Below, in pieces: positions 17,025-26,108 of a DNA stretch of 64,000 bases (position 1 is its first letter; every line of letters begins with the position of its first letter). This DNA is from Massilia sp. BSC265 (GTDB lineage Bacteria; Pseudomonadota; Gammaproteobacteria; Burkholderiales; Burkholderiaceae_D): NCBI RefSeq assembly GCF_000740675.1, contig NZ_JPXI01000042.1, positions 310,001 through 374,000 of the forward strand, in the 5' to 3' direction. Position numbers and translations under genes: made by a program. The notes beneath the pieces are model-generated. The model was not told the origin of the DNA. It saw only the letters and a program-made list of their open reading frames with translations, and ran no database searches.

Positions 17025-17930
17025 ATGCGTCTGCGCCATATCGAAGTTTTCCACGCCATCATGCAGGTCGGTACCATCAGCGGTGCCGCCCAGGTTCTCC
17101 ACATCTCGCAGCCGGCGGTGACGAAAGTCCTGCAGCATGCCGAGCTGCAGCTGGGCATGCCGCTGTTCGAGCGGGTGCGCGGCAAGCTGTATCCGAAGCC
17201 GGAAGCGCACCGCCTGTTCGCCGAAACCGAGAAGCTGAACCGCGACCTGCAGGGTATCCGCCGCCTGGCCGCCAGCCTGAAGAGCCGCGCGGTGGAGACC
17301 GTGCGCCTGGTGTCGACACCGACCATCGCGATCAGCGTGCTGCCGCAGGCGATGACGGTGTGGCGCCGCGACTTTCCGCAGGCGCGCTGCGAGCTGGCCA
17401 CCCAACACACCAGCGAGATCGTGAACGCGCTGCGCCTGGGCGAAGCCGACCTGGCGCTGTCGCTGCAGGACCCGCGTCACCCCGGCATCGTGGCCGAACC
17501 GATCGCCCACGGGACGCTCACCGTGATGGCGCCGCGTGGCACCTGGAGCGAAGAAGACCTGTCCAGACCCTTTGGCGCCGAAGGATTGACCGGTGAACTG
17601 ATCGGCCTGAACGACGGCGATCCGCTGGGCGAGATCGTGGTAGCGGCTTGCGAGGCCCAGGGCGTGCAGCCGGTCTACCACACCGTGGTGCAGACCTACC
17701 AGATCGCCCGCTCGCTGGTGGAAGCCGGCGCCGGCCTGGCCGTGCTCGATCCCTTCACCGCCGCCTCGGCCGACCCGGCCAAGGTGCAGTGCCGCCCGTG
17801 GTCGCCGGCGATGCCGGTGCACCTGTATCTCCTGAGCGCCAGCCACTCTCCCTTGTCGCACGGGGCGCGGGAGCTGGCCAACTGTATCGGCGCGACCGCG
17901 CGCGCCTGTCTCGAAAAAGGCTGTGCATGA
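17025..17930 (+). CDS. LysR-family transcriptional regulator
   Basis: Regulator of 301 residues with the usual N-terminal helix-turn-helix (MRLRHIEVFHAIMQVGTISG, AAQVLHISQPAVTKVLQHAE) and a periplasmic-binding-like effector domain from about residue 90. The start at 17025 is preceded by AAGGATGAAGC. It overlaps the dipeptidase gene by 4 bases (ATGA), so both are made from one message and it probably controls that gene. Its place at the end of the amidase run suggests a wall-peptide or D-amino-acid effector, which is inference only. Confidence 0.88.
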   Translation: MRLRHIEVFHAIMQVGTISGAAQVLHISQPAVTKVLQHAELQLGMPLFERVRGKLYPKPEAHRLFAETEKLNRDLQGIRRLAASLKSRAVETVRLVSTPTIAISVLPQAMTVWRRDFPQARCELATQHTSEIVNALRLGEADLALSLQDPRHPGIVAEPIAHGTLTVMAPRGTWSEEDLSRPFGAEGLTGELIGLNDGDPLGEIVVAACEAQGVQPVYHTVVQTYQIARSLVEAGAGLAVLDPFTAASADPAKVQCRPWSPAMPVHLYLLSASHSPLSHGARELANCIGATARACLEKGCA

Positions 17931-18538
17931 GTTTGTCTGTGGCCAGCGAGGACATCGCCGGCAGCCCTGAATTCCGCCATCTCACCAGCATCGACGGGAT
18001 CGCGATCGACCTGCGCTACGCGACCAGCAACAATTTTGTCGGGCGCGACCTGTATTCGCCCTTCGACTGCGCCTGGCTGCACCGCGACGCCGCCGAGGCG
18101 CTGGAAAAGGTCGTGGCCTGGCTGAAGCTGCGCCGTCCCGACCTCACTCCCCTGGTGCTCGACGCCCTGCGTCCGCAGCGCGTGCAGCAGCAGCTCTGGG
18201 ATGCGCTCGAAGGCACCGGCCTGCAGATGTACCTGGCCGACCCGGCGCGCGGCTCGATCCACTCCTACGGCATGGCGCTCGACATCACCCTGCTCGACCA
18301 AGCGGGCAGGGAGCTCGACATGGGCACCGGCTTCGATGACATGACCGACCTGTCGCACCCGGCGCTGGAAGAAGGTTTCCTGGTGGCGGGAAAGCTCAGC
18401 GAGGAGCAGGTGGCCAACCGCCGCCTGCTGCGCGAAGCCATGCTGGAGGCGGGCTTCTTCGGCATCAGGACCGAGTGGTGGCACTTCGACTGCGGCGACC
18501 GCGACCTGGTGCGCGCCACCTACCGTCGGGTGCTCTGA
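17927..18538 (+). CDS. ddpX: D-alanyl-D-alanine dipeptidase (VanX/DdpX family)
   Basis: Zinc dipeptidase of 203 residues that splits D-Ala-D-Ala. The VanX residues are all present: R82 in LRPQ, metal ligands H112 and D119 in SIHSYGMALDITL, and E183/H186 in TEWWHFD. No signal peptide is visible, so it probably acts in the cytoplasm as DdpX does, feeding on dipeptide released during wall turnover. No vanH/vanA-type genes are nearby, so a glycopeptide resistance role is unlikely. The start overlaps the LysR stop. Confidence 0.9.
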   Translation: MSLSVASEDIAGSPEFRHLTSIDGIAIDLRYATSNNFVGRDLYSPFDCAWLHRDAAEALEKVVAWLKLRRPDLTPLVLDALRPQRVQQQLWDALEGTGLQMYLADPARGSIHSYGMALDITLLDQAGRELDMGTGFDDMTDLSHPALEEGFLVAGKLSEEQVANRRLLREAMLEAGFFGIRTEWWHFDCGDRDLVRATYRRVL

Positions 18539-18637
18539 GCTTTTTTTCCTGCCGAGTAGCGCGGCGGCAACAAGCGGCCGCGTGCGTGCCAAGGATGGTG
18601 CTAGTCTGGCATCTGATTCTTCGATGGGAGAATGGCG

Positions 18638-19225
18638 ATGCGCAAGATCCTGCTCCTTTCCCTGCTGGCCGCCAGCGCATGCGTCGCGCAGGCCGCACCG
18701 ACCAGCTGGGACTTCAGCTATACCGGCCTGTTCGTTACGCGCAGCTACACGTCGACGGGACCGGAGCCCCGTAACGACTATGCCGAGGGTTTCGAACCCG
18801 ATGCGCGCATCACCGGCAGCTTCAGTGGCGAGGACCGCAATGGCAATGGCATCATCGACATCGGCGAACTGACCGGCTTCCAGGTGCATGGCAGGGATTA
18901 TTTTCCTTGCATGGAAGCCCCGAGTCCGTATGGCCGCTGCGGCATCAGCAGCTTCAGCTACGTCCCGGGCGGAGAGCTCGGCTTTTTCGCCGGCTGGGGC
19001 GGCTACGACGAGTATTACTCGGGCTGGAGCGGGAGTGTGAGGAGCGGCGTCAGCGCGCGCGATTACTCCTATGGCCACTTTTACGAATCGACGACCTCCT
19101 GGTATTGGACTGACCAGACCCGTTTCGACATCGTCCAGCTGCCGGTGCCGGAACCGGCTTCCGGCGCCATGGCCGCGGCCGGGCTGGCGCTGCTGGCCGG
19201 CTTACGCTGGCGGCATAAGAGATAA
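18638..19225 (+). CDS. PEP-CTERM sorting-domain protein
   Basis: Exported protein of 195 residues. The signal peptide is MRKILLLSLLAASACVAQAA and the C-terminus is a PEP-CTERM tail: VPEPASG, a hydrophobic helix, then RWRHKR. Such tails are processed by exosortase/EpsH-type enzymes; no exosortase is in the window. The middle is rich in Tyr, Ser and Gly and contains an EDRNGNGIIDIGEL stretch that looks like a calcium-binding loop. The start at 18638 is preferred over 18632 because of GGGAG at 18626-18630. The function is unknown. Confidence 0.85.
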   Translation: MRKILLLSLLAASACVAQAAPTSWDFSYTGLFVTRSYTSTGPEPRNDYAEGFEPDARITGSFSGEDRNGNGIIDIGELTGFQVHGRDYFPCMEAPSPYGRCGISSFSYVPGGELGFFAGWGGYDEYYSGWSGSVRSGVSARDYSYGHFYESTTSWYWTDQTRFDIVQLPVPEPASGAMAAAGLALLAGLRWRHKR

Positions 19226-19227
19226 GG

Positions 19228-19555
19228 GGCATCCGCCAGCGTGCGCTGGCCTACCGCGAGCTGGCGCAGCGGCTGCAGGGCAGGGATATCCCGCAGGTCC
19301 TGCTGCTGCACCATAACCTGATCAATGCGATGTGGCTGGACGACGTGATCCGCCAGTTCAAGGAGATGGGCTGGACCATCACCACGCCGGCGCAGGCCTA
19401 TGCCGATCCCGTGTACCAGTTCAAGCCGGAGCGCTCGGGCGCAGCCTGCTGCTGTCGATGGGGCGCAGCTGGGACTATCGCCGGCGGAGCTGGGCCTGCG
19501 CCTGATGGACGACGGCGACTTCGAGATCGACGCCCTCGGGCAGCAGGGGCTCTGA
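19228..19555 (+). pseudogene. Polysaccharide deacetylase, C-terminal remnant with frameshifts
   Basis: Starting right behind the PEP-CTERM stop, one frame reads IRQRALAYRELAQRL, then VLLLHHNLINAMWLDDVI and ADPVYQFKPER, which matches the C-terminal part of polysaccharide deacetylases. The match then moves to a second frame (GRSLLLSMGRS) and a third (LGLRLMDDGDFEIDALGQQG, stop at 19553-19555). The N-terminal catalytic domain with its metal ligands is absent. I read this as a truncated, doubly frameshifted pseudogene. Sequencing errors cannot explain the missing front half. Confidence 0.7.
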
Positions 19556-19571
19556 CGCCGGCGCCGGGCGA

Positions 19572-21059
19572 CTACTCGGATGGGTTCTGGGGGAGGGCAG
19601 GCGCGGCAGGCGGGGTTCCCGAACGCGCCACCCAGTCCACCAGCGCATCCAGCACCGCGCGTCCCCGGCCGTTGCCGGCCTGCTCGCTGTTGACCATCGC
19701 GACGAATACGTTCTGCACCCCGCTGGCATCCGGCACATAGCCTGCCAGCGCCACCACGTTGCGCAGCGTGCCGGTCTTGAGCCGCGCGCGGCCCTCCGCC
19801 GGGGTGCCCTGCAGGCGCCGGCGCAGGGTGCCGTCGATGCCGGCGATCGGCATGCTGGCCTGGAATTCGGGCGCCCAGTTGCTGCGCAGGCCGGCCTGCA
19901 GCAGGTAAGCCATCTGCTGGGGCGTGACGCGTTCCGTGCGCGACAGGCCCGAGCCGTTCTCCATCACCAGGCCGGTATCGTCGATGCGCTGGCCGCGCAT
20001 CCACTCGCGCACGGCAGCGTCGGCCCGTGAGAACGTGCTCTCGCCGCTTGGCGGGAGAGGGAAGCTGCCGGCCGCCGGATCCGGCTGCAAGCTGCCCAGG
20101 CTCAGGAACAGGGTGCGCGCCAGCGCGTTGTCAGAGGGCTTGTTGGTGTCGCGGACCAGCTCCGGCAGCATGCGCGAGGTATGCTCGGCCAGCAGGACCG
20201 ATTCCGGCGGCGCCGTGCGCTCGACCACCTTGCCGCTGAACTTCCCGCCCAGTTCCTTCCACTTCTGGCGGAACAGCCGCTCGATGTAGTCGTTCCGGTC
20301 CAGCACGTTGATGCTGTAGGTACGCGCGCACTCCTTCGGGAAGCTACCGTGCAGGAGCACCTTGATGCGGCCGTCCTTCTGGCGCACGGCTTCCGGCAGC
20401 TTCCAGCCGTCTTCCCATTTCGAGCAGTCGGCGTCGATGAGCGCCATGCTCGATCCGATGCTCACACGGTCCAGTTGCGGCTGCATCTCCAGCTTCAGGC
20501 GCTTGTTCGTGGAGCGCATGTCGATCTGGATCATGTTCTTGTTGACCAGCAGCGCGTCCGGGATCACGTTGTAATAGGCCTCGGGCGACTCGTCGAACGC
20601 GATGCCCGCGTCCGTGCGCGCAGGTTGCCACAGGCTGCGGTCCAGCACCAGGTCGCCCTCGATGCGTCGGATTCCCTGGTAGTGCAGGACGCGCAGCATG
20701 TTCTCGAGGTGTTCGCCGGACAGGTCGGCGTCGGCGCCGCCCTTCAGGATCAGGTTCCCGCGCAGGACGTCTTTCTCGATCGCGCCCGTGGTGCGCAGTT
20801 CGGTACGGCCGCGGAAGGCGGGGCCGAGCCGCTCCAGGCTCACCATGGTCGTCACGAGCTTCATGGTCGATGCCGGCTGCATCGGCCGGTCGGCCTGGTG
20901 CGACAGCACCACGGCGTCGCCCTTGAGCACCAGCACGCCGAGGGAATCTTCCGGCAGGCCCTGCTGCGCCAGCACCTGTGCCACCGGGGCCGGCAGCTGG
21001 GCGTGGGCGCTGCCGAAGACAGCGACAAGGACGGTGGCGAGGGCAAGGCGGCGCAGCAT
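19572..21059 (-). CDS. dacB: D-alanyl-D-alanine carboxypeptidase/endopeptidase PBP4
   Basis: Periplasmic class C penicillin-binding protein of 495 residues that removes the terminal D-Ala and cuts D-Ala-mDAP cross-links. The signal peptide ends at about AHA-20. All three motifs are present: S64-T-M-K67, S309-D-N311 and K428-T-G430, with the large insert between the first two that marks PBP4. The start at 21059 is supported by AAAGGAGTATCC upstream; the frame extends further but into the neighbour. It lies 10 bases behind the fused SpmA-SpmB gene and is probably cotranscribed with it. Confidence 0.93.
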   Translation of the reverse strand: MLRRLALATVLVAVFGSAHAQLPAPVAQVLAQQGLPEDSLGVLVLKGDAVVLSHQADRPMQPASTMKLVTTMVSLERLGPAFRGRTELRTTGAIEKDVLRGNLILKGGADADLSGEHLENMLRVLHYQGIRRIEGDLVLDRSLWQPARTDAGIAFDESPEAYYNVIPDALLVNKNMIQIDMRSTNKRLKLEMQPQLDRVSIGSSMALIDADCSKWEDGWKLPEAVRQKDGRIKVLLHGSFPKECARTYSINVLDRNDYIERLFRQKWKELGGKFSGKVVERTAPPESVLLAEHTSRMLPELVRDTNKPSDNALARTLFLSLGSLQPDPAAGSFPLPPSGESTFSRADAAVREWMRGQRIDDTGLVMENGSGLSRTERVTPQQMAYLLQAGLRSNWAPEFQASMPIAGIDGTLRRRLQGTPAEGRARLKTGTLRNVVALAGYVPDASGVQNVFVAMVNSEQAGNGRGRAVLDALVDWVARSGTPPAAPALPQNPSE

Positions 21060-21069
21060 GGATACTCCT

Positions 21070-22308
21070 TTAACCGAAGAAGAGATAGGCGACGAAGATG
21101 GCGCCGATGACGCCGGCCAGGTCGGCCAGCAGGCCGTAGCCGATCGCATAGCGGGTCTTGCGGATGCCGACCGAGCCGAAGTACAGCGCGACGACGTAGA
21201 ACGTGGTGTCGGCGGCGCCCTGCAGGATGCTGGACAGGCGGCCGACGAAGGAGTCGACGCCGTAGGTGGTCATCGCGTCGATCATCATGGCGCGCGAGCC
21301 GCTGCCCGACAGGGGCTTCATGAGCGCGGTCGGCAGTGCGCCGACGAAGTCGGTTGGCAGGCCGAGGGCGTTGAAGACCCAGGCGAAGCCGCTGACGATC
21401 ATGCCCAGGATGCCCGAGTTGCGCACCACGCTGATCGCCACCAGCATGCCGACCAGGTAGGGGATGATTCTCAGCGAGGTCTCGATACCGCCCTTGGCGC
21501 CTTCGATGAAGGCTTCGAACACGTTCACCTTCCTGGCCAGCGCGCCGACCATGAAGGCGGCGATGATCGAGAACAGGATCAGGTTGGCCGCGACCACCGA
21601 GACCAGCTGGATCTGCGCCTTGTCGAGGAAGACGGTGAAGTACCAGACCAGCAGGCCGATGAGCGCGGTCAGGCCGCCGATCCAGCCGAAAACGGCCGGA
21701 TGCAGCAGATTGATGCGCTGGCGCAGGCTGACGGCGATGATGCCGGTCATGGTCGAGCAGTAGGTCGCGATCAGGGTCGGGATGAAGATGTCGGCCGGGT
21801 TGGCGGCGCCGAGGATCGCGCGCTGGGCCATGATCGCCAGCGGGATGATGGTCAGGCCCGAGGTCTGGATCACCAGGAACATGATCTGGGCGTCGCTGGC
21901 CTCGTCCTTGCTGGGGTTCAGGGACTGCAGGCTTTCCATGGCTTTCAGGCCGAAGGGGGTGGCGGCGTTGTCCAGGCCGAGCATGTTGGCCGAGAAGTTC
22001 ATCACCATGTGGCCGTTGGCCGGATGGTCCTTCGGCACGCCCGGGAAGATGCGCGAAAAGAAGGGCCCGATGATGCGGGCGAACAGGTTGATGGCGCCGG
22101 CTTTTTCGCCGACGTTCATGATGCCGAGCCAGAGTGTCATGACGCCGGCCAGCGGCAGGGCGATGTCCATCACCGCCATCTTGGCCGACGAGAAGGTGCC
22201 GTCGATGATCCGCTTGAAGATTTCGCTATCGCCCAGGAACAGCCATTGCGCGAGTGCCGCGACGAAGCCGACGAGGAAGAAGCCAGTCCAGATGTAATTG
22301 AGTGCCAT
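21070..22308 (-). CDS. Nucleoside recognition (Gate) domain protein, SpmA-SpmB fusion
   Basis: Membrane protein of 412 residues with two Gate-type halves. The first half carries LPLAGVMTLWLGIMNVGEKA and MNFSANMLGLDNAATPFGLK; the second carries IPYLVGMLVAISVVRNSG and PLSGSGSRAMMIDA, matching Bacillus SpmA and SpmB in that order. About ten membrane helices are visible. The biochemical role is unknown. In B. subtilis spmA-spmB sit in an operon with a sporulation DD-carboxypeptidase (dacB); here the fused gene is 10 bases upstream of the PBP4 gene. The start at 22308 is chosen on family pattern; its ribosome site is weak. Confidence 0.85.
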   Translation of the reverse strand: MALNYIWTGFFLVGFVAALAQWLFLGDSEIFKRIIDGTFSSAKMAVMDIALPLAGVMTLWLGIMNVGEKAGAINLFARIIGPFFSRIFPGVPKDHPANGHMVMNFSANMLGLDNAATPFGLKAMESLQSLNPSKDEASDAQIMFLVIQTSGLTIIPLAIMAQRAILGAANPADIFIPTLIATYCSTMTGIIAVSLRQRINLLHPAVFGWIGGLTALIGLLVWYFTVFLDKAQIQLVSVVAANLILFSIIAAFMVGALARKVNVFEAFIEGAKGGIETSLRIIPYLVGMLVAISVVRNSGILGMIVSGFAWVFNALGLPTDFVGALPTALMKPLSGSGSRAMMIDAMTTYGVDSFVGRLSSILQGAADTTFYVVALYFGSVGIRKTRYAIGYGLLADLAGVIGAIFVAYLFFG

Positions 22309-22506
22309 GAGTTTGCTGCCGCCGAGGTCGTACGATTGTGCAGCGGAGAGTATAGGCCGGGAATAAGCTGCGCAGATGAAAGAATGCGCCAAGGCCATGT
22401 TTAAAAGTTATGAGGACGTGTCGGGCTTTCTTTTTCTATTTGCTCAATTGCATGAAAATCAGGGCATAATCTTTCTCCAGTTCGCGCCTATTGGAGAAGA
22501 GAGCAT

Positions 22507-24060
22507 ATGCATTGCCTAGCCCGCCCTACCTTGTGCAGCCTTGTATTTGTTCTCGGTAGCTTTGCCGCCGTGCCTGCTGACGCGCAGGCGCAGGCGCCAG
22601 CCGCGGCTCGCAGCGAACGCGTGGCCGCGCTCCTTCCGGAAATTGACAAGATCTACACGGAGCTCGCCGGCAAGGAGCACCTGCCTGGCCTGGTGTACGG
22701 CGTGGTCCTCGACGGCAAGCTGGTGCACGTCCGTTCGCTCGGCCTGGCCGATGTGGAGCGCAAGATCCCTGCGACCAGTTCGACCGAATTCCGCATTGCC
22801 TCGATGAGCAAGAGCTTTGTGGCGATGGCGGCGCTGAAGCTGCGTGACCAGGGCAAGCTGCGGCTCGACGATCCGGTCGCCGACTACCTGCCTGAACTGC
22901 GCCGCGTCCAGCTGCCGACCGCGGATTCGCCCGCGCTGACGATTCGCCACCTGCTGACCATGACCACCGGACTGCCCGAGGACAATCCCTGGGGCGACCG
23001 CCAGATGGCCGTTTCCAATGCCCGGCTCGAGCAGCTGGCGGGCGCCGGACTGTCGTTCTCCAACGCTCCCGGGCAGACCTTCGAGTACAGCAACCTCGGA
23101 TACATCTTCCTGGGCAAGGTGGTGAGCAAGGCCTCGGGCATGCGCTTCCAGGATTACGTCACGCGCGAAATCCTGCGGCCGCTGGGAATGCACAACACGC
23201 GCTGGGAATATACGCAAGCCGCACCGGGCAAGCTCGCGCTGGGCTACCGCTGGGACCGCGACCACTGGGAGCCTGAGCCGATCCTGTCCGACGGCGACGG
23301 CGCCGCGATGGGCGGCTTGATCACGACGGCGGATGACTTCGCGCGCTACGTCGCCTTCCACCTGGACGCCTGGCCGGCCCGCAATGATCCGGAGCGCGGG
23401 CCGCTGCGCCGCGCCTCGGTGCGCGAGATGCACCTGCCGCAGGTGTTTACCGGCTTCGCCGTCAAGGCGACCCTGACCGACAGGAAGACGCCAAATCCGC
23501 GCATGCATTTCTATAACTACGGCCTGGACTGGACGCGCGACAGCCACGACGTGGTGACGGCCGGCCATTCGGGCGGGCTGCCCGGCTTCGGCAGCCAGTT
23601 CCGTTTCGCACCGGACCACGGTGTCGGGGTGTTTGCCTTCACCAACCTGCGCTACGGGCCGGTGTACGGACCCACCAATAGGATACTGAGCATGCTGGTC
23701 GAGCGCGCCGATCTGGGGCCCCGGGCCATTGCCGTCTCGCCGATCCTGGCGAAGCGCCATCCGCAAGTGGCACAACTGGTGCAGTCGTGGGATGCATCCC
23801 TGGGAAGTGCGATTGCGGCCGACAACCTGTTCCTCGACCGCTCGCGCGTAGACTGGATCGCGCACGCGCGCGAAAAGCTGGAGCCGATCGGGAAGATCAC
23901 CTCGGTTGGCCCGATCGAGGCCGAGAACGCCTTGCGCGGCACGTTCCCGCTCATCGGCGAGCGCGGCACGGTGAACGTCAAATTCACGCTCACTCCCGAA
24001 CGCGAGCCCAAGGTGCAGGAGATCACGCTCACGCCGGCGAAGCCGCCGGTGAATCAATAA
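22507..24060 (+). CDS. Beta-lactamase-family serine hydrolase, periplasmic
   Basis: Exported protein of 517 residues with a signal peptide ending near residue 30 and a class C beta-lactamase-like domain. Motifs are S99-K102 (IASMSKSF), Y194-S-N196 and HSGGLPG at about 359-365 in place of KTG. A C-terminal domain of about 90 residues follows. It may be an esterase or D-amino-peptide hydrolase; the HSGG motif argues against a classical DD-peptidase. GGAGAAGAG stands 6 bases before the ATG. It is divergent from the SpmA-SpmB gene, with 198 bases between them. Confidence 0.82.
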   Translation: MHCLARPTLCSLVFVLGSFAAVPADAQAQAPAAARSERVAALLPEIDKIYTELAGKEHLPGLVYGVVLDGKLVHVRSLGLADVERKIPATSSTEFRIASMSKSFVAMAALKLRDQGKLRLDDPVADYLPELRRVQLPTADSPALTIRHLLTMTTGLPEDNPWGDRQMAVSNARLEQLAGAGLSFSNAPGQTFEYSNLGYIFLGKVVSKASGMRFQDYVTREILRPLGMHNTRWEYTQAAPGKLALGYRWDRDHWEPEPILSDGDGAAMGGLITTADDFARYVAFHLDAWPARNDPERGPLRRASVREMHLPQVFTGFAVKATLTDRKTPNPRMHFYNYGLDWTRDSHDVVTAGHSGGLPGFGSQFRFAPDHGVGVFAFTNLRYGPVYGPTNRILSMLVERADLGPRAIAVSPILAKRHPQVAQLVQSWDASLGSAIAADNLFLDRSRVDWIAHAREKLEPIGKITSVGPIEAENALRGTFPLIGERGTVNVKFTLTPEREPKVQEITLTPAKPPVNQ

Positions 24061-24074
24061 GCATGTTCAGGACC

Positions 24075-24111
24075 GGAAAACGCAAAGCCGGGGGGCGGCT
24101 CACCGTTTTCC
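24075..24111. terminator. Possible hairpin terminator after the serine hydrolase gene
   Basis: GGAAAACG (24075-24082) pairs with CGTTTTCC (24104-24111), enclosing a smaller AGCCG/CGGCT stem. The T-run is part of the stem rather than behind it, so termination would be weak. Confidence 0.35.
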
Positions 24112-24167
24112 CGCAGCCGCGGATATGATACGCAAGGTTTTCCCGCTGCTTCGATATCGCCTCCGTC

Positions 24168-25925
24168 ATGACACTCCGCCTGGCTGCCGCCGCCCTCCTG
24201 TTCCCCCTGCTGTGCGCCGCTAGCGCGAGCGCGCAGCTTCCCCCGAAGGCGCCCGCGCAGGAAAAAGTCCTGCGCATGTTCCTGTCCACCAGCGAGACCG
24301 GCCTGGACCCGGCCGTGGCTTCGGACAATGCCACGCTCTCGCTGCTGGAAAACTTGTTCGACCCGCTGCTGCGCTACGACTACCTGGCGCGTCCGGCGAA
24401 GCTGCGCCCGAACACGGCCGCCGCCATGCCGGAGGTGAGCGCGGACGGACTGACTTACACCTTCCGTATCCGCCCCGGTATCCACTTCACCCCGGATCCG
24501 GCCTTCAAAGGGGCGAAACGCGAGATGACGGCGCAGGATTACGTCTACAGCATCGGGCGCCTGCTCGACCCGGCGACCAGGTCGCCCTGGGCCGCGACGT
24601 TCGAGGGCGTGGCCGAGCTGCGCGCCCTCGACCGCCATACCTTGCGCATCCGCCTGAAGGCGCCGGACAACAACTTCCTGTTCTACCTGGCGATGCCGGC
24701 TTCCAGCGCAGTGGCGCGCGAAGTCATCGAGGCCTATCCGGGCCAGGCAGGCAACCACCCGGTCGGCACCGGCCCCTTCATGGTCGGCGAGTGGAAGCGC
24801 AGCGACCGCATCGTCCTGCTGGCCAATCCGCATTCGACCGCCGTGTTCCATGCGGCGCCGGAAGACGCATCGAAGTACAGCGCCGAGGACAAGGCCATCG
24901 CCGCCGCCCTCGACGGCAAGCGCCTGCCGCGGGTGGACCGGATCGAGCTGCGCGTCGCCGAGGAATTCCAGGGCCGCATGCTGGGCTTCCTGAACGCCGA
25001 GTACGACTACCTCGAGCAGATTCCCGAATCCATGACCGACATGGTGGTGCGTGACGGCCGGCTCAAGCCCGAGCTGGCGGCGCGCGGCATCGTGCTGTCG
25101 CGCTTTCCGGTACTGCAGACCTACTACATGTGGATGAACATGAACGACCCGGTGGTCGGGGGCTACGGCAAGGACAAGGTGGCGCTGCGTCGCGCGATCT
25201 CGATGGCCTACAACAATGCCGAGGACATCGCGCTGCTGAAGAAGGGCTTTGCGATCAAGGCCGAGTCGCCGTTGCCGCCCAACGTGCTGGGCTACGACCC
25301 GGACTACCGCAGCCCGGTACCCTATGACCCCCAGCTGGCCAACGCGCTGCTGGACCGCTACGGCTATACCCGGCGCGACCCGGATGGGTTTCGGCGTACG
25401 CCCGACAACAGGCCGCTGACGCTCACCATGCACAGCGAAGCGACGGTCAGCGGCCGCCTGCGCGACGAGCTGTGGCGCAAGTGCCTGAACGCGATCGGCC
25501 TGCGCGTCGTGTTCAAGTCCGATAAAAAGACCGAGATCATCAAGGCGTCGCGCCTGGGCACGGTCCAGATGTTCGAGAGTAACTGGATCGCCGACTTCCC
25601 CGACGGCGACAACTTCTACCAGCTCCTGTACGGCCCCAACGCCGGCCGCGCCAATTACGCGCGTTTCAACCTGCCGGCCTACAACGAGCGCTACGAACAG
25701 GCGCGCCGTCTCACCGATGGCCCCGCGCGCCAGAAGCTGTATTTCGAGATGAACCAGCTGATCCATGCATATAACCCATGGGTGCCGTTGACCCAGGTCT
25801 TGTCCGGCGATTTGCGTCATCCGTGGCTGAAAAACTACAAACGCCACCCTGTCGAATTCACCACCTGGCGCTATCTGGATGTCGATGTTGCGCAAAGGGC
25901 ACGCTTCGCCAGAGGAGAGCGCTAG
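24168..25925 (+). CDS. ABC transporter substrate-binding protein, family 5 (oligopeptide type)
   Basis: Periplasmic binding protein of 585 residues with a signal peptide ending near ASASA-22. The family 5 pattern is clear: ETGLDPAVASDNATLSLLENLFDPLL (two pieces, about 43-68), then MPEVSADGLTYTFRIRPGIHF and the late FESNWIADFPDGDNFYQLLYG. No permease or ATPase genes accompany it, so it is an orphan that would have to borrow a transporter. MppA of E. coli is a family 5 protein that binds murein tripeptide. Wall peptides are therefore a fair guess here, given the amidases and LD-carboxypeptidase around it, but ordinary oligopeptides remain possible. Confidence 0.87.
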   Translation: MTLRLAAAALLFPLLCAASASAQLPPKAPAQEKVLRMFLSTSETGLDPAVASDNATLSLLENLFDPLLRYDYLARPAKLRPNTAAAMPEVSADGLTYTFRIRPGIHFTPDPAFKGAKREMTAQDYVYSIGRLLDPATRSPWAATFEGVAELRALDRHTLRIRLKAPDNNFLFYLAMPASSAVAREVIEAYPGQAGNHPVGTGPFMVGEWKRSDRIVLLANPHSTAVFHAAPEDASKYSAEDKAIAAALDGKRLPRVDRIELRVAEEFQGRMLGFLNAEYDYLEQIPESMTDMVVRDGRLKPELAARGIVLSRFPVLQTYYMWMNMNDPVVGGYGKDKVALRRAISMAYNNAEDIALLKKGFAIKAESPLPPNVLGYDPDYRSPVPYDPQLANALLDRYGYTRRDPDGFRRTPDNRPLTLTMHSEATVSGRLRDELWRKCLNAIGLRVVFKSDKKTEIIKASRLGTVQMFESNWIADFPDGDNFYQLLYGPNAGRANYARFNLPAYNERYEQARRLTDGPARQKLYFEMNQLIHAYNPWVPLTQVLSGDLRHPWLKNYKRHPVEFTTWRYLDVDVAQRARFARGER

Positions 25926-26108
25926 ATTTCGTGAGTTTTTCCTAAATAAAACATTCCCCTTAGTTATACTTGCCGCCGGATATTTCATTGGATAGCCCTA
26001 AATAACTGGGCTTACCCTGAAATCAAAAATAACGTAATGCTAAGACATTGCGAAAATGAAAACCGGCCGGAAAACCAGGCCGCCAAGGGAAAACGTTAGG
26101 AGAAACGC

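Noticed and set aside
17927..18538. VanX homologue as a vancomycin resistance gene
   Set aside because: No vanH or vanA-like gene is near and the host type is Gram-negative; a wall-recycling DdpX role fits better.
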